A DNA stretch of 64,000 nt from a virus. Positions 9,552 through 17,940 of the stretch are shown here, piece after piece. Numbering within the stretch: the first letter of the stretch is position 1; each line of letters begins with the position of its first letter. A model generated the notes under the pieces. It was not told the origin of the DNA, made no database searches, and worked only from the letters and a program-made list of their open reading frames with translations. The translations under genes and the position numbers were made by a program. The stretch lies in the IMG/VR virus record IMGVR_UViG_3300044716_000844, positions 1 through 64,000 of that record. One strand, given 5' to 3'.

Positions 9552-10548
9552 AACTACCGAAACATGTAATCTGAATTGCAGTCATTGTTTCACGAATGGT
9601 ATTAATGGTGCTAAGGTGTATTTTGATCCGGTCAAAGTATCTAACTGGATTCATGCATTCCATAAAGAAAAATTTAAACCAGATGATACTGCACACTATG
9701 AGTTCCATGGTGGCGAACCGTTTTTAGTACCAGTATCACAGATGAAATATGTCGTTGACTCTTGTAAGCATCTGTCACCGAATCAATCTTTTGGCGCAAC
9801 AACGAATCTTGTCTATAAGTTAAAACAAGAGCACATCGATTTTATCAAAAACGATCTTGGTGGTAGACTAGGTACGTCATGGGATCCTAAAATTAGATTC
9901 GCAAATTCTAAGCAATACAGGCTGTGGTACGATAACCTGAAAACTTTGCAGCGTGAAGGTATACATATCAAGCTGTTTATTAGTGTCACGAAACAGACGA
10001 TTGCTTACAAGCCTATCGTATTGCTGAGATGGATTCGCAGATTAGGTGTACAAGAAGTGTCATTCGAAAGGCTTACAAGCAACGGATCGGCAAAGCTATT
10101 TCCAGAGATATTTCCAACGAACATTGAACTCGACAACTGGTTCCTTGAGATGCACAATGATACAGTTAAATACGATGCTCGAGGCTGGTTCGACAACGAA
10201 AACCTAGAAAATGTATATGCAAAATTTGAAAACGGTTATAACTCATGCGGTACCTTTTGTCGTGATTGTGAAGAAAAGATTTTTACACTTAACGCAGACG
10301 GTACTATCTCAGGATGTCCAAATGCTGCACCCGAGTTTAACTTTGGATCGATAAACGATTCTATCACGAGTATTATAAATAGTCCAAGAAGGATTCTCAA
10401 TATCGTTGAAGAACGAAGTAGAAATCCTAAGTGCTATTCTTGTCCGGTGTTTAAATACTGTAACGGTGATTGTCACCAGCTTGAATGGCAAGGAGATGTT
10501 TGTGGAGCTCCGAAGAGTTTAATGAAGCTATTGGCTAAGGTAGGATAA
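9529..10548 (+). CDS. Radical SAM/SPASM protein 1
   Basis: A 339-residue radical SAM enzyme. C13-x3-C17-x2-C20 (CNLNCSHC) binds the catalytic 4Fe-4S cluster and GGEP at 61-64 is the SAM-binding motif. The C-terminal SPASM domain is complete, with Cys at 240, 244, 247, 263, 302, 305, 311, 315 and 325, as expected for two auxiliary 4Fe-4S clusters. This architecture is typical of RiPP maturases and anaerobic sulfatase-type peptide modifiers. The start at 9529 has AAGGA at 9516-9520; an in-frame ATG at 9538 is possible. The candidate substrate gene begins two bases after its stop. The substrate is inferred from neighbourhood only. Confidence 0.9.
   Translation: MNWMFYLKTTETCNLNCSHCFTNGINGAKVYFDPVKVSNWIHAFHKEKFKPDDTAHYEFHGGEPFLVPVSQMKYVVDSCKHLSPNQSFGATTNLVYKLKQEHIDFIKNDLGGRLGTSWDPKIRFANSKQYRLWYDNLKTLQREGIHIKLFISVTKQTIAYKPIVLLRWIRRLGVQEVSFERLTSNGSAKLFPEIFPTNIELDNWFLEMHNDTVKYDARGWFDNENLENVYAKFENGYNSCGTFCRDCEEKIFTLNADGTISGCPNAAPEFNFGSINDSITSIINSPRRILNIVEERSRNPKCYSCPVFKYCNGDCHQLEWQGDVCGAPKSLMKLLAKVG
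10374..10381 (+). promoter_or_regulatory. Intragenic TATAAATA late promoter candidate
   Basis: An exact match to the T4-type late promoter core lies inside radical SAM gene 1, about 170 bases before the CHxx-repeat gene. If used by gp55 polymerase it would give the candidate substrate its own late transcript. The match also spells in-frame codons (Ile-Ile-Asn), so chance is possible. Confidence 0.4.
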
Positions 10549-10550
10549 GT

Positions 10551-11201
10551 ATGGCAACCCTAACAGATAATATAAACGCCCAGAACATTGTTGACCGATT
10601 CGCTGATTACGTAGTTGCGAGCGGGAATGCTAGCATTGTATTCGGTACAAATGCTTTACCCTTTGGCACGTACTCATCGTATTTTCCAGCTATTTTTGGC
10701 GGTACTACAACCGCCGGTAGAGCTATAGCTATTACCGGCACAAACCTAGGCGGATCTGGTTCAGAAATTACTGCTGCTACTATTGTAAGTGTTCTTCGCA
10801 CAGAAACTGCTGCGTATACACGGCTTCGTAAATTAAGAGCAGTATTAAATATCACTGGAACCGGATTGCTTACGGGCCAGCCAAACGACGGCGTGTCTAG
10901 TGTCGACACCATCGTTAACACCCGTGATGATCTCGGGCCAATTTTCGGTCAAGGCCCAGGTATCATTTATGATGAAACATCAAAGGCTAACTTAAACACT
11001 ACCTATGTGCAAACACTCGCTGCAACTGCAAACACCGGTATAGTGACAAGCAGTAGTATTACTACGGCTAACCTAGAAACGTTCTTCACAAACCTAAGAA
11101 CTGCTTATGGCACAGCGAGGGATACCATCCATACAGAACAAGTCAACGTTTGTCACGCATCTTGCCATGCCAACTGCCATAGCTCTCGGGGCCGTAGATA
11201 A
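10551..11201 (+). CDS. Candidate modified virion protein with CHxx-repeat C-terminus
   Basis: A 216-residue protein with two unlike parts. Residues 1-195 are Thr/Ala/Gly/Asn-rich, contain no Cys and resemble a small phage structural or fibre protein. The last 19 residues, VNVCHASCHANCHSSRGRR, contain three consecutive CHxx units and then RGRR; all three Cys of the protein are there. It sits immediately after a radical SAM/SPASM gene and is followed by five more radical SAM genes. CXXX-repeat peptides matured by radical SAM enzymes are a known type, and the layout suggests a follower tail or core presented on a structural scaffold. Substrate status is inference. Alternatives are a metal-binding tail or an adhesin tip. 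Confidence 0.8.
   Translation: MATLTDNINAQNIVDRFADYVVASGNASIVFGTNALPFGTYSSYFPAIFGGTTTAGRAIAITGTNLGGSGSEITAATIVSVLRTETAAYTRLRKLRAVLNITGTGLLTGQPNDGVSSVDTIVNTRDDLGPIFGQGPGIIYDETSKANLNTTYVQTLAATANTGIVTSSSITTANLETFFTNLRTAYGTARDTIHTEQVNVCHASCHANCHSSRGRR
11151..11198 (+). other. Triple CHxx repeat plus RGRR: putative modification site
   Basis: Codons at 11151, 11163 and 11175 each begin a C-H-x-x unit (CHAS, CHAN, CHSS), followed by R-G-R-R and the stop at 11199-11201. The three units use different codons (TGT CAC, TGC CAT, TGC CAT, with different third and fourth codons), so the regularity is at the protein level rather than from a fresh DNA duplication. Confidence 0.6.
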
Positions 11202-11211
11202 GGATTATACT

Positions 11212-11940
11212 ATGAATATTATAACAACTAAAGCGCCTATTGGTATCGAAGACCTGAAAGTTTATTTTCAAGACAAAAACACCAAATATCTTATTGACTA
11301 TGCAGCGTCTGATTTAAAGGGCGAAAAGTTACTGATCTATTTAGGTAATCTAGATTTACCGTGCGATATTATCTACGATAACAATGAGTCTCTTTACGAG
11401 ATGGTTGAAGCTTATTTGAAATTTAACCATATCGTAAATATAGAGTCGCTTGAGATCAGAGTTATAGATATGCTATTACAAAGAAAAAATCTCAAGAAGC
11501 AATTTACTCCAGAGATTGTTGAAAAGTTGGGCGATTTACTTGATCAATGGACAAACAAACTCGAGTCATTACTGCTGTACAACATGTACATTCTCAATGA
11601 TGAGAATATCAAAGAGAGTATTCAAGAATATCAACACAATGATACAGACAGCACGGTAGGTATAAACTTTGTCAGTCTGTTAAAGCATGAAGAGTTTTAT
11701 GTATTCTTTGAATCCACCGATGAATCAAATTTGGCATACTACTCTAAATACTTCAACGACTATATGTTTAAGGGCCAAAATCTTTACTCCTACTGGGCAA
11801 ACGAGAATAATCCAATGTTCCTATTAACATGGGGTATAGCAAATGGAGTTGTGACTAAGGAAGAATATAATAACAGTATCATGTCATCGTTGATTGAAAT
11901 TCAAAACGACATTCAGGAGTTAGAAAAATGTTCCACTTAA
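11212..11940 (+). CDS. Unrecognised island protein A
   Basis: A 242-residue soluble protein, beginning MNIITTKAPIGIEDLKVYF. I chose the ATG at 11212 because TAAGGAT at 11199-11205 gives a well-spaced ribosome binding site; an upstream in-frame ATG at 11107 would overlap the CHxx region by almost 100 bases. The protein is acidic, predicted helical and rich in Tyr, Asn and Leu, with one Cys near the middle and one near the end. No family or catalytic motif is recognised. It overlaps the next gene by 13 bases. Its position between the candidate substrate and the other enzymes suggests an adaptor, substrate-recognition or chaperone role, but that is only context. Confidence 0.65.
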   Translation: MNIITTKAPIGIEDLKVYFQDKNTKYLIDYAASDLKGEKLLIYLGNLDLPCDIIYDNNESLYEMVEAYLKFNHIVNIESLEIRVIDMLLQRKNLKKQFTPEIVEKLGDLLDQWTNKLESLLLYNMYILNDENIKESIQEYQHNDTDSTVGINFVSLLKHEEFYVFFESTDESNLAYYSKYFNDYMFKGQNLYSYWANENNPMFLLTWGIANGVVTKEEYNNSIMSSLIEIQNDIQELEKCST

Positions 11941-13085
11941 TCGGCAAGGTATATCTTGCTCCAGATTTTACTATTGACATGGCACATGATCGAGTTATAA
12001 TTTCTGAAGAAAATGGATTTGCCGCCTTTGAGTTTATTGAAAAGATCATGGGTGGTACTTTACATAAGTTTGGCCACACGGTCGAAGACGTAGTTGGTGA
12101 AGACTTTGTTCAATTTTTCGAAGACCTAATCGAATCTTCAAGCCAAACCGGTAGATCTGTTTACATCTACGCGGATGCGGTGGCTCTTCCAAAAATACAA
12201 GCGTTATGGTTTAAGCTTACGCTCGCTAATATTGATGTTGACACTTGTTTTAAGATATATAACGCGAACGTGCAAAAGTATAACCTGTTTTATAAGACTT
12301 CTTTGATCTCGAGCTCAGGATCAAGATACATAACTCACTCTATTGATCCAGAGTTAATTAGACCTGAACTGAATAGTGTTATAGATCTAGACCTAGATGA
12401 ATCCGTCCGAACTGCATTTTGTGAGAAGCATAAGAATATTCTTGGTATCGAGTATTTGCTTGCCAACTATATTTACAATGGTACCTTTAAAGACGAGCTA
12501 AAAACTTCACTTAAAAGAATAATGAGAAAGCATTTTGACGGTATTCTCTTAGAATACAAGGGCACTTTCCTATCTTATTATACTAATGATGATTTTGCAG
12601 AAAGAGTTCAATTAGAGCATAGGTATTCGTTTGACAATCTTTCTGATTTGTCCGAGGATAATAGTGATATCGTAGAGTTCTTTTTGTCAAAACGTTTATA
12701 TAAGACCGTCGAGTTGGCGAAGCATTCTTCGAATAGCAACTTTGTATTTGAAAACATGACCGAAGATGACGTAGAAACACTTCGAATGTTCACCTCTGCT
12801 TTAGGGTCACATTATAGTTTTGATACTTCTACTCCAGATCATACAAGTGTGTCACCACTACTAAGAGATGGATATAAGTGGCAATTTTTAGATTGTATTC
12901 GTGGTGAATTCACTGATGCTTTGCTCGACAGCATGATAGAAGTTGAAGCTTCGATCAACTATGCAGATGGTATATTCTATAACGTTCTTCTCGAGACAGT
13001 AAACGGATTTACCATTCAACATATTCTACGACTCTACAAGAGTGGCGATACAGATAAGCTGAGAAAATTTATAGTTTTTGAATAA
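11928..13085 (+). CDS. Unrecognised island protein B
   Basis: A 385-residue soluble protein, N-terminus MFHLIGKVYLAPDF, followed by a region with a repeated GHTVEDVVGEDF-like character and a long helical remainder. It has few Cys and no visible nucleotide-binding, methyltransferase or metal motif. The start overlaps the upstream gene by 13 bases and the stop shares a base with the next radical SAM start, so it belongs to the same coupled chain. The N-terminal 130 residues look alpha/beta, which would suit a binding or scaffold domain. No function can be assigned. Confidence 0.65.
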   Translation: MFHLIGKVYLAPDFTIDMAHDRVIISEENGFAAFEFIEKIMGGTLHKFGHTVEDVVGEDFVQFFEDLIESSSQTGRSVYIYADAVALPKIQALWFKLTLANIDVDTCFKIYNANVQKYNLFYKTSLISSSGSRYITHSIDPELIRPELNSVIDLDLDESVRTAFCEKHKNILGIEYLLANYIYNGTFKDELKTSLKRIMRKHFDGILLEYKGTFLSYYTNDDFAERVQLEHRYSFDNLSDLSEDNSDIVEFFLSKRLYKTVELAKHSSNSNFVFENMTEDDVETLRMFTSALGSHYSFDTSTPDHTSVSPLLRDGYKWQFLDCIRGEFTDALLDSMIEVEASINYADGIFYNVLLETVNGFTIQHILRLYKSGDTDKLRKFIVFE

Positions 13086-14137
13086 TGCAAAGTGATATCT
13101 TAACAAGAAAAAGAGACTTCGAACAGGAGTACACACTCCATTTGTTTGAGTACTGTAATATATCATGTGCATTCTGCTGGCAAGACCACGACATAAAAGT
13201 TGGCATAGACACTATCACGAATAAGTTAGAGCCTATAGAAAAATTCTTGCAAAAAGAAAAAAGAGATTCGGTTATATTCAATGCTATGGGCGGAGAAGTA
13301 TTTGCGCCTGAACTCTTCGATGAGAGCATTCTCAACGCATACAAAGATCTTAGTATTGGTATTCGCGATCTATGTATGAAATATAATAAGAGCTTCAAAA
13401 TAAACTGGGTAACTAATCTTATCACTGATAAGTACGATTACATCGACGACTTATTCGAGTTTTCTCGTCTAAACAACATCGATGCACACCTTGTAACATC
13501 ATATGATCCACGTGGCCGATTCAACAAAACTACGTTTGAAACGTTTAAAAGAAGCATGGATTACTACAAAGACAAAGTGCAATGTATTAGTATGCTTATG
13601 TCTAAACCGAATGTGGAACACTTATTGAAGTACGGTGATCCGTACTTTGATGAACTATACAAAGCTGGAAAATATATTTACTTTGATTACTATATGCCAG
13701 ATCAATCAGCTCAGTATCAATTTGTATCCGACACGCTTTTGTATCAGTTCTTTAAACACTTGATAGACAAATATCCTAAGACAGAACCGGTGAATTCGTG
13801 GATTGAAAACGATTTTAACTATTTGACTTGCAGGACGAGTAAATTAGTTCTTGCAGACGGTACGATGTGTTTATGTGGCAATCTTGTCCAAGATGACAAG
13901 TCAATAAAGCAGTACTCCAGCAAAATAGAGAAGACTGATAACACAGGTATAGAACATAAATTTATAAGTAAGTATAACTGTTTGGCATGTGAGTATTTCG
14001 GTAGATGCGGCATGGGTTGTTTTATGAGACATGATTATAAGTTTATGGAGGAATTGGATGAGTGCGTCTACAAACTTACGCACAGATATATTGACGATGT
14101 ACGACTACACAGAGGCATCAAACCCGCTCAACGTTAA
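13085..14137 (+). CDS. Radical SAM protein 2 with SPASM-like tail
   Basis: A 350-residue radical SAM enzyme. The cluster motif is C24-x3-C28-x2-C31 (CNISCAFC), with a GGEVF motif at 69-73. The C-terminal Cys set at 249, 262, 264, 299, 302, 308, 312 and 327 resembles a SPASM or twitch domain, indicating at least one auxiliary iron-sulfur cluster. Such enzymes act on peptide side chains through a 5'-deoxyadenosyl radical. It starts on the last base of the preceding stop codon, and its end overlaps the next gene by 80 bases. Only low-level similarity to radical SAM protein 1 is visible, so a separate modification step is likely. Confidence 0.88.
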   Translation: MQSDILTRKRDFEQEYTLHLFEYCNISCAFCWQDHDIKVGIDTITNKLEPIEKFLQKEKRDSVIFNAMGGEVFAPELFDESILNAYKDLSIGIRDLCMKYNKSFKINWVTNLITDKYDYIDDLFEFSRLNNIDAHLVTSYDPRGRFNKTTFETFKRSMDYYKDKVQCISMLMSKPNVEHLLKYGDPYFDELYKAGKYIYFDYYMPDQSAQYQFVSDTLLYQFFKHLIDKYPKTEPVNSWIENDFNYLTCRTSKLVLADGTMCLCGNLVQDDKSIKQYSSKIEKTDNTGIEHKFISKYNCLACEYFGRCGMGCFMRHDYKFMEELDECVYKLTHRYIDDVRLHRGIKPAQR

Positions 14138-14648
14138 ACTACTCGATAATATTGATGTTGTTGCTGATGATATACCAACTGTGTATCCGTACGTTCCTCG
14201 ACTGTGCAAAGAAACCGGCCATATGTTAATATGGTGGGGAACACGAGATACTGATCCGGATATTGCTGATGACTGTTTCAAAGTAAAGTCAGAACCACAG
14301 TGGATTACTTGTAATGAATTGTGGAAGATTGAAAAAGCGGTTGTCTTAATTTGGCCGTATGAGGATGAGATTATCCTAGGAACCGTAAAATATCCTGGTT
14401 ACATGAAGAGGCGCTCGAGCGTAGAAATACGAAGATGGCTTCGAAAAGTATGGGCAGACGTTGTAGTCATGTTCGGTGACAAGAGAATGATATGTCCATC
14501 AGCTACTTATCTTAATTCTATACATATGTATATGAACCAAATGACAATATCACACGAAGCTTATCATCATAAAATGATGAAGAAGTATGGCTTTAAACGG
14601 TATAACGAAGATTTTTGGGTACGAGAAGCGAATGCAAAAACTAATTGA
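14058..14648 (+). CDS. Unrecognised island protein C, weakly GNAT-like
   Basis: A 196-residue protein. The ATG at 14058 is preferred because GGAGG at 14047-14051 lies six bases before it; an in-frame start at 14031 is less well placed. The C-terminus (HHKMMKKYGFKRYNEDFWVREA) has the flavour of the last strands of a GNAT acetyltransferase, where a KxGF element is common, and similar phage proteins occur. The acetyl-CoA binding loop is not clearly visible, so the assignment is weak. It overlaps both neighbours and is therefore translated with radical SAM proteins 2 and 3. Confidence 0.6.
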   Translation: MSASTNLRTDILTMYDYTEASNPLNVKLLDNIDVVADDIPTVYPYVPRLCKETGHMLIWWGTRDTDPDIADDCFKVKSEPQWITCNELWKIEKAVVLIWPYEDEIILGTVKYPGYMKRRSSVEIRRWLRKVWADVVVMFGDKRMICPSATYLNSIHMYMNQMTISHEAYHHKMMKKYGFKRYNEDFWVREANAKTN

Positions 14649-15684
14649 TTTTACACTTGATATCGCTCACGGCTGTAAATTCAGTTGCACGGGTTGTCAT
14701 ATCGATAAGATAAGCGGACGTTTGCCGTCTTCAGCAGAATTCGATCAGCTAGATAAACTTGTAGACGAAATGAATTCTAACGGCTTTAATGCTATGAATC
14801 TTGCAATCGGTCCAACAGATATCATGACTGCTGAAAACAGAGATGATATACTTCTGCATCCCAGAATCAAAAACTTTGCTAATAAATTTATGAAAACCAC
14901 AATCAACTGCGCCTTCTTAGAACCGCATGAAAGTGATTATGTAGATTTAGGCAAAAAGCTGGATTGGCTGCTTCATGGTAAGATGGTAAAATTTGTAATA
15001 CCATTTGAAGCATTTCACATTGATAACCAATCTTACATTGACAAGATCCGCGAAAAGGTCATGTTGACTGTAGAGAATATGCCGAACGTTATTCACACAA
15101 AAACATATCTCAATGTCAACTACGAAACAACGCAAATATACGACAGGCAGAATAACACTAATCTAACTGCTGAATTGATACTCAAACTATATAACTCAGA
15201 TTTGTTAGACGGACTTGATGTTGATCTAATCTTACCGCATCCACGTTCTAATCTAAGAAATAAGTTTATTGGTTCAGAATTTATCAAAGCAGCTAAGACG
15301 CTGAAACAAACTCTGATTGATGCCCGCGAAAAGTACGGTATAGATAATATATCGATAGCAGAAATAGATGCAGAAGAAGGTAAAGATTGGGATATAATTT
15401 ACAAAACTGGTAAGTTATACATGCCGCCGTTTCTACTTGAAGGCTTAGCATGTTTTGATAAAGTATTTGAGATAGACAGAGAGTGGAGTCTAGCTGGACT
15501 ATACGACTTTTACAACAACAGTTTTGTAAAGCAAGTTGATTGGGCATCTACGGTAACTGAATGCAAAGATTGCAGATTTGTGGGATTGTGTGCGGAGCGC
15601 GGTATACATAATCTTATGATGATAACCGGTACACAAGATTGTATCAGCCCAGCGAAAGATATAGGTGGAAATAGAATATGGTGA
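14632..15684 (+). CDS. Radical SAM protein 3
   Basis: A 350-residue radical SAM protein starting at the ATG at 14632, 17 bases before the upstream stop; an in-frame ATG at 14587 would make an implausible 62-base overlap. C15-x3-C19-x2-C22 (CKFSCTGC) binds the catalytic cluster. The usual GGE motif is replaced by the AIGPTD region. The C-terminus has a short Cys group (TECKDCRFVGLCAERG, then a final Cys about 20 residues on), which could bind one auxiliary cluster. The middle part is less like the SPASM enzymes nearby, so substrate or chemistry may differ. Function within the island is inferred. Confidence 0.85.
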   Translation: MQKLIDFTLDIAHGCKFSCTGCHIDKISGRLPSSAEFDQLDKLVDEMNSNGFNAMNLAIGPTDIMTAENRDDILLHPRIKNFANKFMKTTINCAFLEPHESDYVDLGKKLDWLLHGKMVKFVIPFEAFHIDNQSYIDKIREKVMLTVENMPNVIHTKTYLNVNYETTQIYDRQNNTNLTAELILKLYNSDLLDGLDVDLILPHPRSNLRNKFIGSEFIKAAKTLKQTLIDAREKYGIDNISIAEIDAEEGKDWDIIYKTGKLYMPPFLLEGLACFDKVFEIDREWSLAGLYDFYNNSFVKQVDWASTVTECKDCRFVGLCAERGIHNLMMITGTQDCISPAKDIGGNRIW

Positions 15685-16274
15685 ATGGTGACATGACTAA
15701 CATGAGATTTACCAAGGACACGATGCCTGTCTTTGAATACGAGATACCCAAAGAGCTTATTGACAACGCATTCTTAGGTGCAATCGAACTTTTTGTGGCA
15801 AACGAAACACTCAAAGAGAATTTAGATACTGAGAGTAGATACATCATCGCTAATAAAAACATTGACGGTTCGAAGATATCAACAAAGGTAAATTTCGTTT
15901 CGACTGTTAAAAGTCATATCAAGAATTCTAAGATAGGCGAACTTGCTAACTATATTGAAAAGCTTGTTAAGCAAATGTCGTTAGATCACTACTCAGCCGA
16001 CGTCAATTTTAAAGTACACAACTCGACAGTGTTGATGTATAAAGGCGGAGATAATATCGGAAAGCATAACCACTTTCCTTATTGTTTTGTGGTGGCGATC
16101 TACCTGAATATGCCAGAGAATGCTTCTCCTATTAGCTTAGGCGAGAGTTTAGAAATACACCCGAAAGCAGGGACGTGCTTAATATTTCCTGGTAATCTAT
16201 ATCACGAGGTCAAACAAACTGAGGCTGATCGCATCATGATTACTATGGATATAAAAGTCGTTATAGAGGATTAA
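15678..16274 (+). CDS. 2OG-Fe(II) oxygenase-like protein with HxH motif
   Basis: A 198-residue protein of the prolyl-4-hydroxylase-like fold. H130-x-H132 stands where HxD is usual, followed by the strand VVAIYLNMP, then GTCLIFPGNLYHEV with distal H176, and R185 for binding 2-oxoglutarate. HxH occurs in some phage and bacterial 2OG oxygenase families, so activity is not excluded. Starts at 15678 or 15693 are both possible; the first overlaps the upstream stop by 7 bases. It sits between radical SAM genes 3 and 4. Likely role: hydroxylation of a peptide or protein, by inference. Confidence 0.75.
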   Translation: MVNGDMTNMRFTKDTMPVFEYEIPKELIDNAFLGAIELFVANETLKENLDTESRYIIANKNIDGSKISTKVNFVSTVKSHIKNSKIGELANYIEKLVKQMSLDHYSADVNFKVHNSTVLMYKGGDNIGKHNHFPYCFVVAIYLNMPENASPISLGESLEIHPKAGTCLIFPGNLYHEVKQTEADRIMITMDIKVVIED

Positions 16275-16275
16275 A

Positions 16276-17940
16276 ATGCTTAATATCTATTGGTTAAATC
16301 CACCACTGTATACCAGAAACTATTATCCAGATATCGCGTGGATGAATTTCAACACCTATATGCCTGAATACAATTGGGTTAAGCCGATCATCGATTGGGA
16401 AAGTATAGTCACTGAAGAAATGATTTTAGACGACATTTTCAAACAAGACATTAGTGTTCTGTGTATCAGTACATACGAATGGAACACAAACCTATGTCAC
16501 GAGATTGCCAAACGAGTCAAGCAAAGAAATCCTAACATCGTCGTAATCAAAGGCGGGCCACAACAAGGGCACAACGAAAAATTCTTTGACGAACATCCGT
16601 ATATAGACTATCTATGCCATGCCACGGGTCATGGAGAGTTGTTCTTAAAAGAATTCTTGAAACAGTATGTGGAACATGGTAAGGTCGTTAGTCCTGAGAA
16701 GGTGACTCATCTAATATCAAGAGACTATGTTGGTCCTGAACTAAAAATAAAGTACTCGTATCCAGAAGAATCGTCAATAGAAAAGAATATGACATACTTG
16801 ATTGAAGTCGGTATGGCATGTGCTTCTCGTAATGCTCAGACAACTATGTTATATGAGACGACGAGAGGGTGCCCGTATTCGTGTGTTTACTGTGAGTGGG
16901 GTGGTGGAACTGGTAGTAAAGTATCAGCAAAATCTGTTGCGCAAATCAAAAAAGAATTGGAAATCATATCCCTTCTGCGATTTGAATCGTTAGAGATAAT
17001 TGACGCTAATTTTGGTATTCTCAAACGGGATGTCGAAGTTGCCGAGTATATCGTAGAGCTATCAAAGAAGTTTGGATATCCGAAAGAAGTGATGTTGTAT
17101 GGATTGGCTAAGACTACTTCAGAAAAGAAAGAAAAGATCTTAGACATCTTCCATGAAGCAGGATTGATGCAAGCTTATTTTATTGCCACGCAAACTCTAA
17201 ATCCTGACGTCATGGGCATAATCCAAAGAACTGACGTATCAGTTGATGAACACATGAGACTAGCTAAAAAGTACAACGAAAAATACAATAGTGCAGCATC
17301 ATTAGAGTTTATTCTAGGACTTCCAGGATTCACTATAGAAGAATTCTATGAACAGATGAACTATTTTCAAGAACTCCACAGTGTAAACGGGTGGAGAAAG
17401 ATGCGTAACATCCTTACAATGTTGCCCAATACTCCACTCGCAGATCCCGAATATATTAAAAAACATAGTATTAAGGTGTCATTTGCCGGGTCAATGGAAA
17501 ATGAAGAGAACGATACTGTTGGCATATCCAATAGCATTCTCAATAAACATAAGGGCCGTATGTCGTTTGTGACTGAAACGTTCAGTTTTAGTTCGGAAGA
17601 ATGGAAGGAAATGTTCATATTGAATAGACTGCAAAGAGAGATTGGTCCTCGGATTAAGAGTCATATCAAGGCAGATAAACTATTCAAATACGTTTATGAA
17701 CAATTCGAAAAAGACGAAAGTGGAGTGTTTAAGAGAGTAAAGCAACACCTTGATGACTTGGTGGACAACAAACTGGTTGACAAAGACGCTCTTATGGTAG
17801 ATAATAGGCTTATCGAAACCGTGATATACGAAGATTTTATACTGCCAAACAAAGAGCTATTCGCTGACATTGATTTTGATTACGAGATGGCGCATGATGG
17901 AAACACATTGATGCATTTGAAATTAGAAAATGACATATAA
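16276..17940 (+). CDS. B12-binding-domain radical SAM enzyme (radical SAM protein 4)
   Basis: A 554-residue protein with the architecture of class B (cobalamin-binding) radical SAM enzymes. Residues about 1-130 form a Rossmann-like B12-binding domain (VLCISTYEWN, IVVIKGGPQQGHNEKFF, IDYLCHATGHGELFLKEFL). The radical SAM core follows with C199-x3-C203-x2-C206 (CPYSCVYC). A C-terminal extension of about 150 residues is unassigned. Family members methylate unactivated carbons or do other chemistry on peptides and small molecules; some do not need the DxHxxG motif for cobalamin, and it is not seen here. The gene starts two bases after the oxygenase stop and ends in an 11-base overlap with the next. 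Confidence 0.85.
   Translation: MLNIYWLNPPLYTRNYYPDIAWMNFNTYMPEYNWVKPIIDWESIVTEEMILDDIFKQDISVLCISTYEWNTNLCHEIAKRVKQRNPNIVVIKGGPQQGHNEKFFDEHPYIDYLCHATGHGELFLKEFLKQYVEHGKVVSPEKVTHLISRDYVGPELKIKYSYPEESSIEKNMTYLIEVGMACASRNAQTTMLYETTRGCPYSCVYCEWGGGTGSKVSAKSVAQIKKELEIISLLRFESLEIIDANFGILKRDVEVAEYIVELSKKFGYPKEVMLYGLAKTTSEKKEKILDIFHEAGLMQAYFIATQTLNPDVMGIIQRTDVSVDEHMRLAKKYNEKYNSAASLEFILGLPGFTIEEFYEQMNYFQELHSVNGWRKMRNILTMLPNTPLADPEYIKKHSIKVSFAGSMENEENDTVGISNSILNKHKGRMSFVTETFSFSSEEWKEMFILNRLQREIGPRIKSHIKADKLFKYVYEQFEKDESGVFKRVKQHLDDLVDNKLVDKDALMVDNRLIETVIYEDFILPNKELFADIDFDYEMAHDGNTLMHLKLENDI

Noticed and set aside
10551-11201. Covalent haem attachment by CHxxCH-like motif
   Set aside because: The tail reads C-H-x-x-C-H, i.e. 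CxxxCH spacing, and not the usual CxxCH; there is no signal peptide and no maturation genes. It was kept only as a weak alternative to radical SAM modification.
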